64,000 nucleotides of DNA from Candidatus Aalborgicola bjergmarkensis (GCA_016708725.1 JADJFE010000032.1:62001-126000), one strand, 5' to 3'; shown: positions 55,801 to 62,942, counted from the first letter of the stretch. Notes: generated by a model from the letters alone, not told the origin. Numbers and translations: made by a program.

Positions 55801-57147
55801 AGCCCGAACAAGCAAGAAGCCATCGTGCTTGATGCCAGTGGCTTGTCGGCCAACAGCACCGTGCAACTGGACAACGTGGACTTTAGCGCCGTTCTTGGTG
55901 CATTGCGCGTCACCGGCGGTGCGGGCAACAACCGTATCGTGGGCGATGCCAGCGCGCAGTGGTTCGCCATGGGCGCGGGCAACGATACCCTCTCAGGCGG
56001 TGCGGGCAACGATGTGCTCTCAGGGGCGCGTTCGGATGTGGGCCAGTGGACGTTTTATCTGGACGCCAACGGCGCTATCCAGGCGCAGTACCAGGGCGAA
56101 AACCTAGCTGCCGCTGCGCTGGACAACAAGCATGCGGATATGTACTTCCTGAATGCATCCATTGCCTCGGTCAAACAAGTTGCCTTGCTGTATGCAGCAG
56201 CCTTTGGACGCGCGACCGATCTGGGGGGCTTGAACTTTTATCTCACCCAGCAAAGCGCGCCCGAGCAAATCGCCAAGGCACTCTTGCATGCGCCCGAGTG
56301 GAGCACGGTACACGGCAGCGCGGGCAGTGCCATGGGCAACGAAGCGTTCATCAACGGCATGTACCAGACCGCACTGGGCCGGGTGGCAGATACCGCAGGC
56401 AAGCAGTTCTGGCTCGATGCCCTGGGCAAGGGACTGGGCCGCGAGCAGGTGGTGCTGGCCTTTGCCAATTCCAGCGAGATGCAGATGCACTGGACGATGC
56501 ACAAATCCAGCGCACTGGCCAGTGCGACCCAAATCACGGAAAGGGGCTGGATTGCCAGCAGCGGCGATGACCGGATTGACGGCGGCGGCGGCAGCGACAC
56601 ACTGGTCGGAGGTGATGGGCTGGACACCGTGGTGTACTCCGGTGCACTGCCGTCGTACAAGTTCCTGCTCACCAAGAGCGGGGAGATCAAGGTCGCCGAC
56701 ACAGCCACGGGAGCCAGGGATACGCTGCTGGGCTTTGAACTCGGTGTGTTCAATGACCAGCAGTTTGATATCAGCTTCACACAGGCAACGCAATCCAAGC
56801 TCAATACCCTGGGGATGCTCTACCAGACGCTTCTGGATCGCCCGGCTGATGTGGGGGGCTTGAACTACTGGCTCAAGGCGGATTTGAGCGTTCAACAGTA
56901 CGCCCAGGGCATGCTGGTGGATACAGAGTTTGTGCAGCGTAATGGGAATGGGCCGTTGGGCGACACGGCGTTTGTGGAGCTGCTCTACCGCAACACGTTA
57001 TCGCGCGATGCCGATGCAGCGGGGCTGAAGTTCTGGAGCGACTATCTCGGCACCGGCCACTCCCGCGCCGAGATGCTGGAGCAGTGGATTCAGACCGCCG
57101 AGGTCGTGGGCGTGCAGTATGGCACCGAGGGGCTTTGGCTGGTGTAG
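46807..57147 (+). CDS. Giant adhesin, 3' part (repeat modules, RTX, DUF4214)
   Basis: Open from the IS junction to TAG 57147, 3,446 residues; the first usable start inside is GTG 46876. Modules in order: four H-F/Y-K-I-T-G-I-T repeats (to ~48250), cadherin-like units (48740-49600), six near-identical ~101-residue repeats (49620-51470), a further cadherin unit, a thrombospondin-3-like Ca-binding stretch (D-M-D-R-D-G-I-P-D, 51790-51950), more Ig/cadherin units, two ~120-residue F-V-E-A-A-A-N-D-G repeats (54650-55350), an RTX stretch (G-A-G-N-D-T-L-S-G-G, ~55975), and DUF4214-type pairs (F-G-R-A-T-D-L-G-G, 56200; L-D-R-P-A-D-V-G-G, 56835). The C-terminus is where the type I secretion signal should lie. 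Secretion genes are not in the window. Confidence 0.92.
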   Translation, partial: ATTNVYFRPTADRNTTTGGNASFVVQASSSAADVGLTGSQLTSTITLTAIADTPTVASPAGTEDTDSGAIAITRAAGDGAETTHYKVTGITGGTLYSDAGYTTAISNNDFIASSGTTTNVYFRPTANGNSTTGGNGAFTVQASKSNVDGGLGGTTATSTITLAAVADTPSVTNASTLEDTQSTTGLVLSRNSGDGTETTHFKITGITGGTLYQNDGTTAINNNDFISYAQGNAGLKFTPTTNSSTAGAFTAQASSSGVDAGLAGSTINAAITITPVADTPSITSTSTTPATQTSSGLVVSRNVADSTEVTHFQITGITNGTLYQNDGTTSIADDAFITYTQASAGLKFTPSGASNGSFSLQASTSNIVGGLGGSVVPVTITVGVGVGSPTINEDTDSGAIAIGGNTGFYKITGITGGTLYSDAGFATAISSGSFIATAGATTNVYFRPSADFNGAAGFSVQGSSSNANGGLTGNTAASAITVTAINDAPVASGSASLAAVIENTATPPGASITSLFGSNFSDAKDAVSGGSSANSLIGVALSSYTADAAKGAWQYQIGAAGSWLALGNGSTAAAVTLAAADMLRFVPTASYSGAATTLAANLIETGAAAITSGATIDLTGATGLATHYSGTTVTLAHTITPANVAPAITSGASGSVSENASTSTVVYTAVATDADAGQTVSYSLGGTDAASFAINASSGAVTLLASANFEAKNSYSIIVVATDNGTLSDTKAVTISITDVNEAPSITSGATAAVAENAAISTVVYTAAATDPDAGQTVSYSLGGTDAASFAINASSGAVTLLASANFEAKNSYSINVVATDNGTLSDTKAVTISVTDVNEAPSITSGATAAVAENAAISTVAYTAAATDPDAADTLTYSLSGTDAAAFDIVGSTGTVTLKASANFETKPSYSFTVVATDTASNAAEKAVTLDITNKDEIAPTITSGAIATALDENSGAAQTIYTATSTDTADIATGSTVYSLKAGSDAGLTIDANTGAVTLTANPDFEAKPSYSFTVIATDAANNAAEQAVTLTINNKDEVAPTITSGATATAINENSGAGQTIYTATSTDTADTADIATGATVYSLKAGSDAGLTINSSTGAVTLTANPDFEAKPSYSFTVIATDAANNAAEQAVTLSINNKDEVAPTITSGATATALDENSGAGQTIYTATSTDTADIATGSTVYSLKAGSDAELTINSSTGAVTLTANPDFEAKPSYSFTVIATDAANNAAEKAVTLSVNNKDEIAPTITSGATATAIDENSGAGQVVYTATSTDTADIATGATVYSLKAGSDAGLTINSNTGAVTLTANPDFEAKSSYSFTVIATDAANNAAEKTVTLSINNKDETAPTITSAATATAIDENSGAGQVVYTATSTDTADTADIATGATTYSLKAGSDAGLTIDASTGAVTLTANPDFEAKSSYSFTVIARDATNNAAEKTVTLAINNKDEVAPTITSGTTATAIDENSGANQTIYTATSTDTADIATGSTTYSLKAGSDAGLSINPGTGAVTLTDNPDFEAKPGYSFTVIASDAANNAAEQAVTLAINKVNVNAAPKITSDGAGDSAAIELAELRTAVTTVTATDADNDPLSYSITGGADQLKFSIDSASGALKFTTAPDVHAPTDSDGNNSYQVEVAARDGKGGSDMQAITVTVLSDMDRDGIPDKTDSDMDNDGQLNSLEDPVPNANGTGKGDGNGDGTPDREQLNIASMATVGTVDAAKRFATMEVANGLTLTNIANTSAPAGLPRNAKMPLGQFDFDINNVTPGASVTISMYVDKTLGMNGYYKLNSITNTWSNIASVSTVGNKSKITFSLTDGGLYDADGVANGIIKDPGGPAVMGALITSNGGTTSASVSVAENSSAVTTVLSSVPAERAPASYHLTGGADQAKFTIDPTSGALRFTSAPNFENPQDQGDTAANNTYVVQVTASDTQGDSDVQTLTVHVTNVNEAPGITSGNSAVVANNSPAGTLVYSTTASDPDAGDVLTYSLSGTDADLLTVAPATGAVTLKTAADINAKASYSFNVIATDKGALFDSKAITVQVNNVQEQDTSTIAPSIQLSPGGDTGISDADNLINKAAIVLTGQAEAFATITVSDARGNTIGSTQASQSGVWTLSGVNLATLSNNAGITGGDGLYTLSAQAVDLALNQSTATTLTVELDTTAPPAPLTLQLDTASDSVPVGDGKTSTLTPNFTVTLPSGATNTDRLSFTADVDGNGSLETNLSTTTLTDAQIAAGTVTLSIDARAFPDNRPVSFLASLIDKAGNTSTGASTTVAFVTDFDGITPATENAGTAGGDFNADGLPDSQQSDVATAPMTNAQDFNNANSGNANNASYGSLIAGDTNSDGTPDNQGSIQLSDVGVSPVATTAGGLMLQDLSAQGLGASSDVINFTATADANHDQSPDTGGFTDADPNRAGAQVRITIELGGNGVSATKVMKVRPDGSSFDFTATSGDVDGGQLIDTNGDGRADRIVLTITDNGIGDFDARDGVITDPLFLAKPNTAPVFTSHAGAASANLSTAENTSAVDTLAASDADNDVPSFSISAGLDAGKFTINSTTGVLSFVTAPDFEKPTDSDQDNVYHVTIQASDGLGGLATQALAVNVTNVADTGVISYSATTFVEAAANDGSIATTSTITLIHDSFAASLGAALGTVNNVPAGLSASLIKTSATTATLGFTGKAAAHANANDINNLSVRFSDADFSSGLASSVVNATMSGLKIDFADPVVVPEQPIKSLSYSTTTFVEAAANDGSIATTSTITLSNDSFAASLGAALGTVSNVPAGLSAALIKTSATTATLSFTGKAIAHQNANDANNLSVSFSNADFSSGSATSVANATMPGLVIDFADSLLSPGKVVDGVTVSVQSGTDTLTNLEQQTLTIPAISASRVEDTSTSHATLADIGLDVSINTPAIQAQLAAALPIGVAMIASGPTTLLTGTQASTDLLGRINQKATTPAASEMVAAAQGFLASLGNASVLDKTITLTASATPDDTLLTGSPNKQEAIVLDASGLSANSTVQLDNVDFSAVLGALRVTGGAGNNRIVGDASAQWFAMGAGNDTLSGGAGNDVLSGARSDVGQWTFYLDANGAIQAQYQGENLAAAALDNKHADMYFLNASIASVKQVALLYAAAFGRATDLGGLNFYLTQQSAPEQIAKALLHAPEWSTVHGSAGSAMGNEAFINGMYQTALGRVADTAGKQFWLDALGKGLGREQVVLAFANSSEMQMHWTMHKSSALASATQITERGWIASSGDDRIDGGGGSDTLVGGDGLDTVVYSGALPSYKFLLTKSGEIKVADTATGARDTLLGFELGVFNDQQFDISFTQATQSKLNTLGMLYQTLLDRPADVGGLNYWLKADLSVQQYAQGMLVDTEFVQRNGNGPLGDTAFVELLYRNTLSRDADAAGLKFWSDYLGTGHSRAEMLEQWIQTAEVVGVQYGTEGLWLV
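49620..51470 (+). repeat. Six tandem ~303/312-bp coding repeats
   Basis: Units start near 49620, 49924, 50239, 50544, 50849 and 51166. Each reads A-P-T-I-T-S-G, D-E-N-S-G-A, T-A-T-S-T-D-T-A-D, Y-S-L-K-A-G-S-D-A, F-E-A-K, A-V-T-L. Units 2 and 5 carry an extra T-A-D (9 bases). High identity indicates recent amplification or gene conversion. Coding, not CRISPR. Confidence 0.9.
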
Positions 57148-57165
57148 GAGTATTGCTACTATGTT

Positions 57166-57217
57166 GATAGCTGTACCCGCACGTTCTGCGGGGGGTGGCG
57201 GTCAAAATGGCATATAA
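57166..57217 (+). repeat. Stem-loop repeat 10
   Basis: GATAGCTGTACCCGCACGTT-CTGCGGGGGGTGG, ending AAAATGGCATATA. Begins 18 bases after the adhesin stop, the same spacing and flank as at the adhesin remnant before cysC. Confidence 0.8.
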
Positions 57218-57272
57218 AACGTGATTGACTGACGCACCAGCTTTTTGCGGTGCGGGTCAAACCGCGCTATCC
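57207..57272 (+). pseudogene. cysC 5' remnant (3)
   Basis: ATGGCATATAAAACGTG, later GGTGCGGGTCAAACCGCGCT. More diverged than remnants 2 and 4. Leader of the copy B PDDEXK_2 gene. Confidence 0.55.
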
Positions 57273-57329
57273 TGCTAGCCTATTTCCATTGGTACCACGG
57301 CTGTTTGAGCCAAAAATAAGGCGTTCAAC

Positions 57330-58211
57330 ATGATCAGCAAATACTTGAATCCATACACCGATTTTGGTTTTAAAAAGCTGTTTGGCGAGGAGGCCAGTAA
57401 AGACCTGCTCGTTGATTTTTTGAATCAACTGTTGCCACAGCAGCATCAGATTGCGCAGTTGAGTTTCAAGAATACCGAAAACATGTCCGATACGGTGGAG
57501 CAGCGCAAGTCAGTTTTCGATATTTATTGCCAAAGCGCGTCGGGTGAGCGTTTCATTGTCGAAATGCAAAAGGCAGAAATGCACTACTTCAAAGACCGCT
57601 CGCTGTTTTATTCGACCTTCCCCGTTCGTGAGCAAGGCCAGAAAGGAAAATGGAATTTTTACCTGCTGCCGGTTTATTTCATTGCCATTTTGAATTTCAA
57701 ATACGACGAAAAAGAAGAGGAACGCAAATTCCGCCGCGATGTCTGCCTGAAAGACCAGGACGGGGATATTTTTTATGACAAATTGCACTTCAAATTCCTG
57801 CAAATGCCGCTATTCAATAAAAAGGAAAATGAACTTGAAACGCATTTTGATAAATGGGTTTATTTTCTGAAACACCTGGAAGATTTTGACCATATTCCGG
57901 CCATATTGAACGAGCCAATCTTTCAAAAAGGCTTCGATATTGCCGAGGTGGCCCACCTGAGCAGCGCGCAATATGACGACTATATGAAGAGCGTTATGTC
58001 CTACGGCGAACTCACAGCGGTGAGCGACACTGCTTTTTCTAAAGGCGAGAAGAAGGGCAAGATTGAAGGAAAGATCGAAATTGCACAATCCATGCTGGCT
58101 GAAGGTTTTGATCTTGCCACGATAGCCAGAATCACAAAACTGACACTGAAAGAAATCCAGGAACTGAAGGAAAATAGCCAGGACCAGGATGGCACGTTGC
58201 TAACAAAATAA
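57330..58211 (+). CDS. PDDEXK_2 (Rpn-family) putative nuclease/transposase, copy B
   Basis: 293 residues, MISKYLNPYTDFGFKKLFGE start. Same active-site strand F-D-I-Y-C-Q-S with I-V-E-M-Q. The most diverged of the three copies (M-H-Y-F-K-D, K-G-K-W-N-F), with a shorter linker (E-G-K-I-E-I-A-Q). Intact. The TAA stop lies in the first bases of repeat 11. Confidence 0.9.
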   Translation: MISKYLNPYTDFGFKKLFGEEASKDLLVDFLNQLLPQQHQIAQLSFKNTENMSDTVEQRKSVFDIYCQSASGERFIVEMQKAEMHYFKDRSLFYSTFPVREQGQKGKWNFYLLPVYFIAILNFKYDEKEEERKFRRDVCLKDQDGDIFYDKLHFKFLQMPLFNKKENELETHFDKWVYFLKHLEDFDHIPAILNEPIFQKGFDIAEVAHLSSAQYDDYMKSVMSYGELTAVSDTAFSKGEKKGKIEGKIEIAQSMLAEGFDLATIARITKLTLKEIQELKENSQDQDGTLLTK

Positions 58212-58262
58212 TAGCTTTTCCCGCACATTCCACAAGGACTAGGGGCCGAAATGGTACATTAA
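58209..58262 (+). repeat. Stem-loop repeat 11
   Basis: TAATAGCTTTTCCCGCACAT-TCCACAAGGACTAG, ending GAAATGGTACATT. It separates two ORFs and forms the leader of the next one, as repeat 5 does for copy A. Confidence 0.8.
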
Positions 58263-58265
58263 ATA

Positions 58266-59162
58266 ATGAAAACAGATACTCTCTTTTACCGGTTGTTTCA
58301 ACGCAGGCCACAATTGGCGCTCGAACTGTTGGGCCTGAACTACCGTGGAGAAAATTACCACTTCGGTTCGGAAGAGATAAAGCAGACGGCGTTTCGCATC
58401 GATGGAATTTTTAAGCCAATAGCAGGTGAACCGGAGCAGCCGATTATCTTTGCCGAAGTGCAATACCAGCCAGATGCGGATTTTTATAGCCGATTTATCA
58501 GTGAAATAACCTTGTACCTGCGCCTGCACAAACCAGGGCGGCGCTGGCTGGCGTTTGTCATATACCCGACACGAAGCGCTGAAAAACCGGCGAGCATAGA
58601 ATTTGAGCCCTTTATGGGTTTACCACAATTACACAGGATTTACCTGAAGGATTATCAAAACCGGAAAAACCTCTCGCCGACCCTGGAGCTGATTCGCCTG
58701 ATTGCCAGTGGTAAATCGCAAACCATGGATTTGGCGCGAGAATTGGTCAAGCGTCGTGATGGAATGGGTCAGGATGACCTGGATTTTATTGAAACCATTC
58801 TTGTATACAAATTACCAACCTTAAGCAGACAGGAGATTATTGCCATGCTAACTCTAGATAATATTACATCGAAACAAACCCGTTTTTATCAGGAAATTGC
58901 GGAAGAGGAAGGCGAAAAAGGCCGTCTGATAGGCCTCCAGGAAGGCCGTCTGATAGGCCACCAGGAAGGCCGCCAACAAGAAAGTCTGCGGTTGGTCAGC
59001 CGGATGATTCGATACAAATTTGGTGTCAATGCCAAAATGCAGCAAGCCGAGCAAAAACTGCCCTCGCTAAGCGTCGAGCAACTTGAAGATCTGGCCGAAG
59101 CCCTGTTGGACTTTACCGAGAGTCAGGAGCTAACGCACTGGTTGGAGAACAGGCTGGCCTGA
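58266..59162 (+). CDS. DUF2887/DUF4351 protein, copy B
   Basis: 298 residues, nearly identical to copy A over the first ~190 residues. Differs by a longer linker with a duplicated unit (G-R-L-I-G-L-Q-E, G-R-L-I-G-H-Q-E) and a diverged DUF4351 (R-M-I-R-Y-K-F-G-V-N). The pattern suggests conversion of the 5' part and free drift of the linker. Intact. It follows the PDDEXK_2 gene by 54 bases. Confidence 0.88.
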   Translation: MKTDTLFYRLFQRRPQLALELLGLNYRGENYHFGSEEIKQTAFRIDGIFKPIAGEPEQPIIFAEVQYQPDADFYSRFISEITLYLRLHKPGRRWLAFVIYPTRSAEKPASIEFEPFMGLPQLHRIYLKDYQNRKNLSPTLELIRLIASGKSQTMDLARELVKRRDGMGQDDLDFIETILVYKLPTLSRQEIIAMLTLDNITSKQTRFYQEIAEEEGEKGRLIGLQEGRLIGHQEGRQQESLRLVSRMIRYKFGVNAKMQQAEQKLPSLSVEQLEDLAEALLDFTESQELTHWLENRLA

Positions 59163-59257
59163 CGGCGTTGTCCGTGTCTGGTGCGTTTGGGTGCCATTCC
59201 CCTGCTTGGGTACGATCCGACAAGGCCTGTCCCGGACGGGTGTTTTGCTAACAAGTT

Positions 59258-59309
59258 GATAGCTGTTCCCGCACATTCCATAAGGGCTAGTGGCCAAAAT
59301 GGCATATAA
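59258..59309 (+). repeat. Stem-loop repeat 12
   Basis: GATAGCTGTTCCCGCACATT-CCATAAGGGCTAG, then TGGCCAAAATGGCATATAA. It is preceded by TTGCTAACAAGTTGATAG, identical to the 3' end of the PDDEXK_2 copies A and C, so a recombination joint lies just upstream (~59245). The remaining gap to 59536 holds no gene. Confidence 0.75.
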
Positions 59310-59536
59310 CTCGTGGCCTTCGTGTGAGCGGCCCTTTGTGCGACTGGGTTCCTAGGCGATCCGATTTGCTTTGCCCCCCCTCGCGCTGTCTGTGCCCGAT
59401 AATCAACGCTGATCGCGCTGCCTGACTTTTTTCAAACGCCAACCCGGCGCTACCGCCAGCAATGACGCACGGTGCTGGCAAAACAGATTTTGGTTGATAA
59501 CTTCTACTTTTCTATTTAACATAAAGGTGAATTAAT

Positions 59537-60079
59537 ATGGGTCAATATTTAGCCATCGGACTTGCAACTAAAATTTGGATGAAAAAAATTGAGATAAATA
59601 AAGCCAAAATTACTATTGAAGCATTGCAAGAAAAAATGCAGCAACAGTTTAATCATATCCCTGAGATATACGAACTTAGTGAAGATGAGGGCTTGTATTA
59701 CTTTGATCTTAAAAAAGAAATTATTAACAATCAACTTGCGCCTTTTTTGGAAACTATATACCCACTTCTTTATAAAAATGTAGCGTATTATGATTATGTC
59801 GTAGAAAAACTGAGGATAATGCCAGCCTCCGAATGGCTTGACTGGGCCGAAACAAAGCCCGCTGAATCCTTTCAGTTTGACGAAGATGCGAGCAGTGATT
59901 ACATAAGAGAAGGCTTTAATGACATTAATATTCATTATGATTGTCTCATGCTTTCAATGGAAGGAAAGATTTCAATGGAAACCTATGGAAGGCAATTTAA
60001 GTTTTTTAAGCATACCATGCTGCAAACATTTAAAGAATTTTCCCTGGCGGGTGCTTTGCAGGTTTATATAACAAATTGA
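59537..60079 (+). CDS. AT-rich hypothetical protein
   Basis: 180 residues, MGQYLAIGLATKIWMKKIEI at the start, ribosome site AAAGGTG. Base composition is strikingly AT-rich against its surroundings, so it was probably acquired recently. Soluble, acidic C-terminal half (F-D-E-D-A-S-S-D-Y), ends L-A-G-A-L-Q-V-Y-I-T-N. No named family assigned; an immunity-protein-like role is only a guess. Confidence 0.75.
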   Translation: MGQYLAIGLATKIWMKKIEINKAKITIEALQEKMQQQFNHIPEIYELSEDEGLYYFDLKKEIINNQLAPFLETIYPLLYKNVAYYDYVVEKLRIMPASEWLDWAETKPAESFQFDEDASSDYIREGFNDINIHYDCLMLSMEGKISMETYGRQFKFFKHTMLQTFKEFSLAGALQVYITN

Positions 60080-60093
60080 TCCTTCATCCTTCA

Positions 60094-60249
60094 TGGATGC
60101 TGCAACACAAATTTGGCATCAACGCCGAAGTGCAGCAAGCCAGGCAAAAATTGCCAACGCTTTCAGTTGAGCAACTCGAATATCTGGCCGAAGCCTTGCT
60201 GGACTTTACAGAGGGTCAGGAGATAACGCGCTGGCCTGGCGGGCAATAG
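60094..60249 (+). pseudogene. DUF4351 tail remnant
   Basis: Reads W-M-L-Q-H-K-F-G-I-N-A-E-V-Q-Q-A and L-S-V-E-Q-L-E-Y-L-A-E-A-L-L-D-F, then T-R-W and a stop at 60249. It is the last ~50 codons of a fourth DUF2887/DUF4351 gene. Confidence 0.8.
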
Positions 60250-60455
60250 CCCGCAACCCGAAGCCAGCCTTGTGTTTCGGCAAAAAGAATGGATGCCTCT
60301 TCAGCAAACCCGCCGACAGTGGCGGCTGACACCACCTCTGCCCTGACCTCAGCGGGCATCCAGACCGTGCCAAACAAGGGTTGCAGCCACTGCAAACCAT
60401 TGACGCGCGCCAGCCCGATCAATGGGCTGGCATCGGTCAGGACGATGCCAGCCAT
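60216..60455 (-). pseudogene. DUF3368 PIN-like toxin, truncated (copy B)
   Basis: 79 residues from ATG 60455: M-A-G-I-V-L-T-D-A-S-P-L-I-G-L-A-R-V, then V-W-M-P-A-E-V-R-A-E-V. Family members are about 150 residues; homology stops where the DUF4351 remnant begins (~60245). It overlaps the antitoxin end. Probably inactive. Confidence 0.78.
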
Positions 60456-61208
60456 TGCTCTAGCGTATCCATGTCGTTGTGGGCCTCGGATTCACTGAGC
60501 CGAACCACGGCAATACCCAGCCGTGAAACATGCGAGGCAAACTGCCCGACATCCATTGCAGCAAGCGCCGCCGCCCGTCCCAGCGACAGATGCCCATCAC
60601 GAAACAAGGCGGTTGCCAGCGCTGGCTTGACACCTTTTCCGTCCAGCAGCCCACCGGCGCTGACACCCATCAACAAGGCATTGGGTTGATCGCGGTTCAT
60701 CACCACCACCAAGTCCTTTTGCGCCAGGCGCAGCGCAGCAGTGGGGTTGTTCTTGAGACCGCTCACATTCACCATTTCCATACCTATCTCCTATAGGAAC
60801 AATGCATGGGAAGCATCGTAACCGATTCATATCAAACCCCCCAGGGCAAATTTGTTCTTGCGCTAATTCATTGACCCTGCGCTGGTTGGCAGCCAAGCTG
60901 GCCTGACGACCGTTGCCGGGTTGACCCAATGCACAACCAAGCGCCACCGGTTTCACCGCACACGTTTAAGATAACTCGGCCTGTAGCACAAGCTGGGTCT
61001 GCGCAAGCAGATAGCATAAAAATAGTGAAGTGGTGGCCGATCAAAACCTGTTGCCAAGCCGCTCACGCCCGCTGGCGCAACAAGGTGGGCAATCCGGCGC
61101 TGATGTGCGATGGCACAATCCAATCCTCATTGACCGGTTTAAAAAATCTTCAACTGGGGTGCACTTGACATGACGCAAATTGCGACCATCATTTTGCCAA
61201 GCCAAGCC
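60376..61208. repeat. Large duplicated segment, copy B
   Basis: Matches 35774-36606 with few substitutions. Right end in (GCCAA)6 at 61196-61228. The gap 60782-61730 holds only repeat material: this duplication, repeats 13 and 14 and cysC remnants. Confidence 0.85.
60437..60781 (-). CDS. Two-part antitoxin, Phd-like plus UPF0175-like (copy B)
   Basis: 114 residues, the same protein as copy A at 35835-36179. N-terminal Phd-like, C-terminal UPF0175-like. Its toxin survives only to residue ~75. Part of the 833-bp duplication. Confidence 0.82.
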   Translation of the reverse strand: MEMVNVSGLKNNPTAALRLAQKDLVVVMNRDQPNALLMGVSAGGLLDGKGVKPALATALFRDGHLSLGRAAALAAMDVGQFASHVSRLGIAVVRLSESEAHNDMDTLEQWLASS

Positions 61209-61228
61209 AAGCCAAGCCAAGCCAAGCC
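61196..61228. repeat. (GCCAA)6 pentanucleotide run
   Basis: Six units here, five at 37753-37780, two at 36592-36604, in otherwise matching contexts. Length varies between copies. Confidence 0.8.
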
Positions 61229-61264
61229 TGAGCTAGCTGGCGGGCTTGCACAGCAACCCTTTAT

Positions 61265-61317
61265 TGATAGCTGCCCCCGCACATTCCACGGGGGCTAGTG
61301 ACCGAAATGGCACATAA
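61265..61317 (+). repeat. Stem-loop repeat 13
   Basis: GATAGCTGCCCCCGCACATT-CCACGGGGGCTAG, ending GAAATGGCACATAAG. Almost identical to repeat 4, with the same downstream sequence. Confidence 0.8.
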
Positions 61318-61355
61318 GAACGCATGGATGTGGTGACGGATGCTTCGGATAAAAA

Positions 61356-61391
61356 GCAGTGGCACGCATTTGCAGCCTGCACAAGCCTTGA
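61356..61391 (+). pseudogene. cysC 3' remnant (3)
   Basis: A-V-A-R-I-C-S-L-H-K-P-stop unit again, with the 107-base insertion behind it. Confidence 0.72.
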
Positions 61392-61566
61392 GCACGAACG
61401 CAAAAATTGCGACCTAGCATCCGCTGCTGTGCTGGAATTCGGTTATCTTGTTCCGATTGATCTCCATCTCCACTCGGTGGTACTGCCATGTCAATTTCAA
61501 ACTTGAGCATAAGCGTGATTGCGACCCATCACGGCTTATCTTTGTCTTGTGATTTGCTGCTTAATT

Positions 61567-61618
61567 GGTAGCTGTACCCGCACGTTCTGCGGGGGCTGTC
61601 GCTCAAAATGGCATATAA
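61567..61618 (+). repeat. Stem-loop repeat 14
   Basis: GGTAGCTGTACCCGCACGTT-CTGCGGGGGCTGT, ending AAAATGGCATATAA; fused to cysC 5' remnant 4 (61608-61673), as at repeat 7. Confidence 0.78.
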
Positions 61619-61730
61619 AACGTGACCTGCCGGTTCACCGGCGTTTTGCGGTGCGGGTGAAACCGCGCTATCCTGTGGGCCTATTCCCATTGGCACCACG
61701 GCTGTTTGACCCAAAGATGAAGCTTTCACC

Positions 61731-62647
61731 ATGATCAGCAAATACTTTAACCCCTACACCGATTTTGGTTTCAAAAAACTGTTTGGCGAGGAAGCCAGCA
61801 AAGACCTGCTCGTTGATTTTTTGAATCAACTGCTGCCACCGCAGCATCAGATTGCAGAGTTGAGCTTCAAAATACCGAAAACATGTCAGCCACGGTAGAG
61901 CAGCGCAAATCTGTTTTCGATATTTATTGCCAAAGTGCGTCAGGTGAGCGTTTTATTGTCGAAATGCAAAAGGCCAGCATGAAGTTTTTTAAAGACCGCT
62001 CGCTGTTTTATTCGACTTTTCCGATCCGTGAGCAAGGCAAGAAAGGCGAGTGGGATTTCTATCTGTTGCCGGTTTACTTTATTGCCATACTGAATTTCAA
62101 ATATGATGAAAAAGAAGAAGAGCGCAAATTCCGCCGCGATGTCTGCCTGAAAGACCAGGACGGGGCTATTTTTTATGACAAATTGCATTTCAAATTTTTA
62201 CAGATGCCTTTATTTAATAAGCAGGAGCATGAGCTTGAAACGCATTTTGACAAGTGGATATATTTTCTGAAACATCTGGAGGACTTTGACCATATTCCGG
62301 CCATTTTGAATGAACCGATCTTTCAAAAAGGTTTTGATATAGCGGAACTGGCGCATCTGAGCGGCGACCAGTACGATGATTATCTGAAGAGCGTTTTTTC
62401 CGACAACGATATGAAGGCCGTTGTGAAGACCGCTGCCGATGCGGCTTTTTCCGACGGCAAGATAGAAGGCAAGATAGAAGGCAGGATAGAAGGTGAGAAA
62501 AAGGGCAAGATTGAAATTGCAAAAACCATGTTGGCTGCCGGTTTTGATCTTGACACGATAGCCAAAATCACACAACTGACGTTGACCGAGATTCAGACGT
62601 TGAAAGCAAGTAGCCAAGGCCCGGATGGCACGTTGCTAACAAGTTGA
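61731..62647 (+). pseudogene. PDDEXK_2 (Rpn-family) gene, copy C, frameshifted
   Basis: ATG 61731 begins the same M-I-S-K-Y-F-N-P sequence as copy A. One A is missing from the run near 61870 (CTTCAAAATACC against CTTCAAAAATACC), breaking the frame after ~45 codons. The rest is open from 61883 (M-S-A-T-V-E-Q) to 62647 as a 254-residue frame. It retains the active-site strand but loses the D-F-G-F-K start. Linker longer than in copy A (three E-G-K/R units). Confidence 0.88.
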
Positions 62648-62697
62648 TATCTGCCCCCGCACGTTCCACGGGGGCTAGTGGCCGAAATGGTACATAA
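62645..62697 (+). repeat. Stem-loop repeat 15
   Basis: GATATCTGCCCCCGCACGTT-CCACGGGGGCTAG, ending GAAATGGTACATAAG. Overlaps the stop of copy C. Confidence 0.78.
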
Positions 62698-62734
62698 GAA
62701 CGCATGGATGTGGTGACGGATGCTTCGGATAAAA

Positions 62735-62770
62735 GCAGTGGCACGCATTTGCAGCCTGCACAGGCCTTGA
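62735..62770 (+). pseudogene. cysC 3' remnant (4)
   Basis: A-V-A-R-I-C-S-L-H-R-P-stop, inside the 352-base gap 62648-62999, with the same insertion behind. No gene in the gap. Confidence 0.72.
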
Positions 62771-62942
62771 GCATGAACAAAAATTGAGACTTGCTATCCG
62801 CTGCTGTGCTGAAATTCGGTTATTCTGTTCCGATTGATCTCCATCCCCACTCGGTGGTACTGCCATGTCAATTTCAAACTTGAGCATAAGCGTGATTGCA
62901 CCCCATCACGGCTTATCTTTGTCTTGTGATTTGCTGCTTAAT

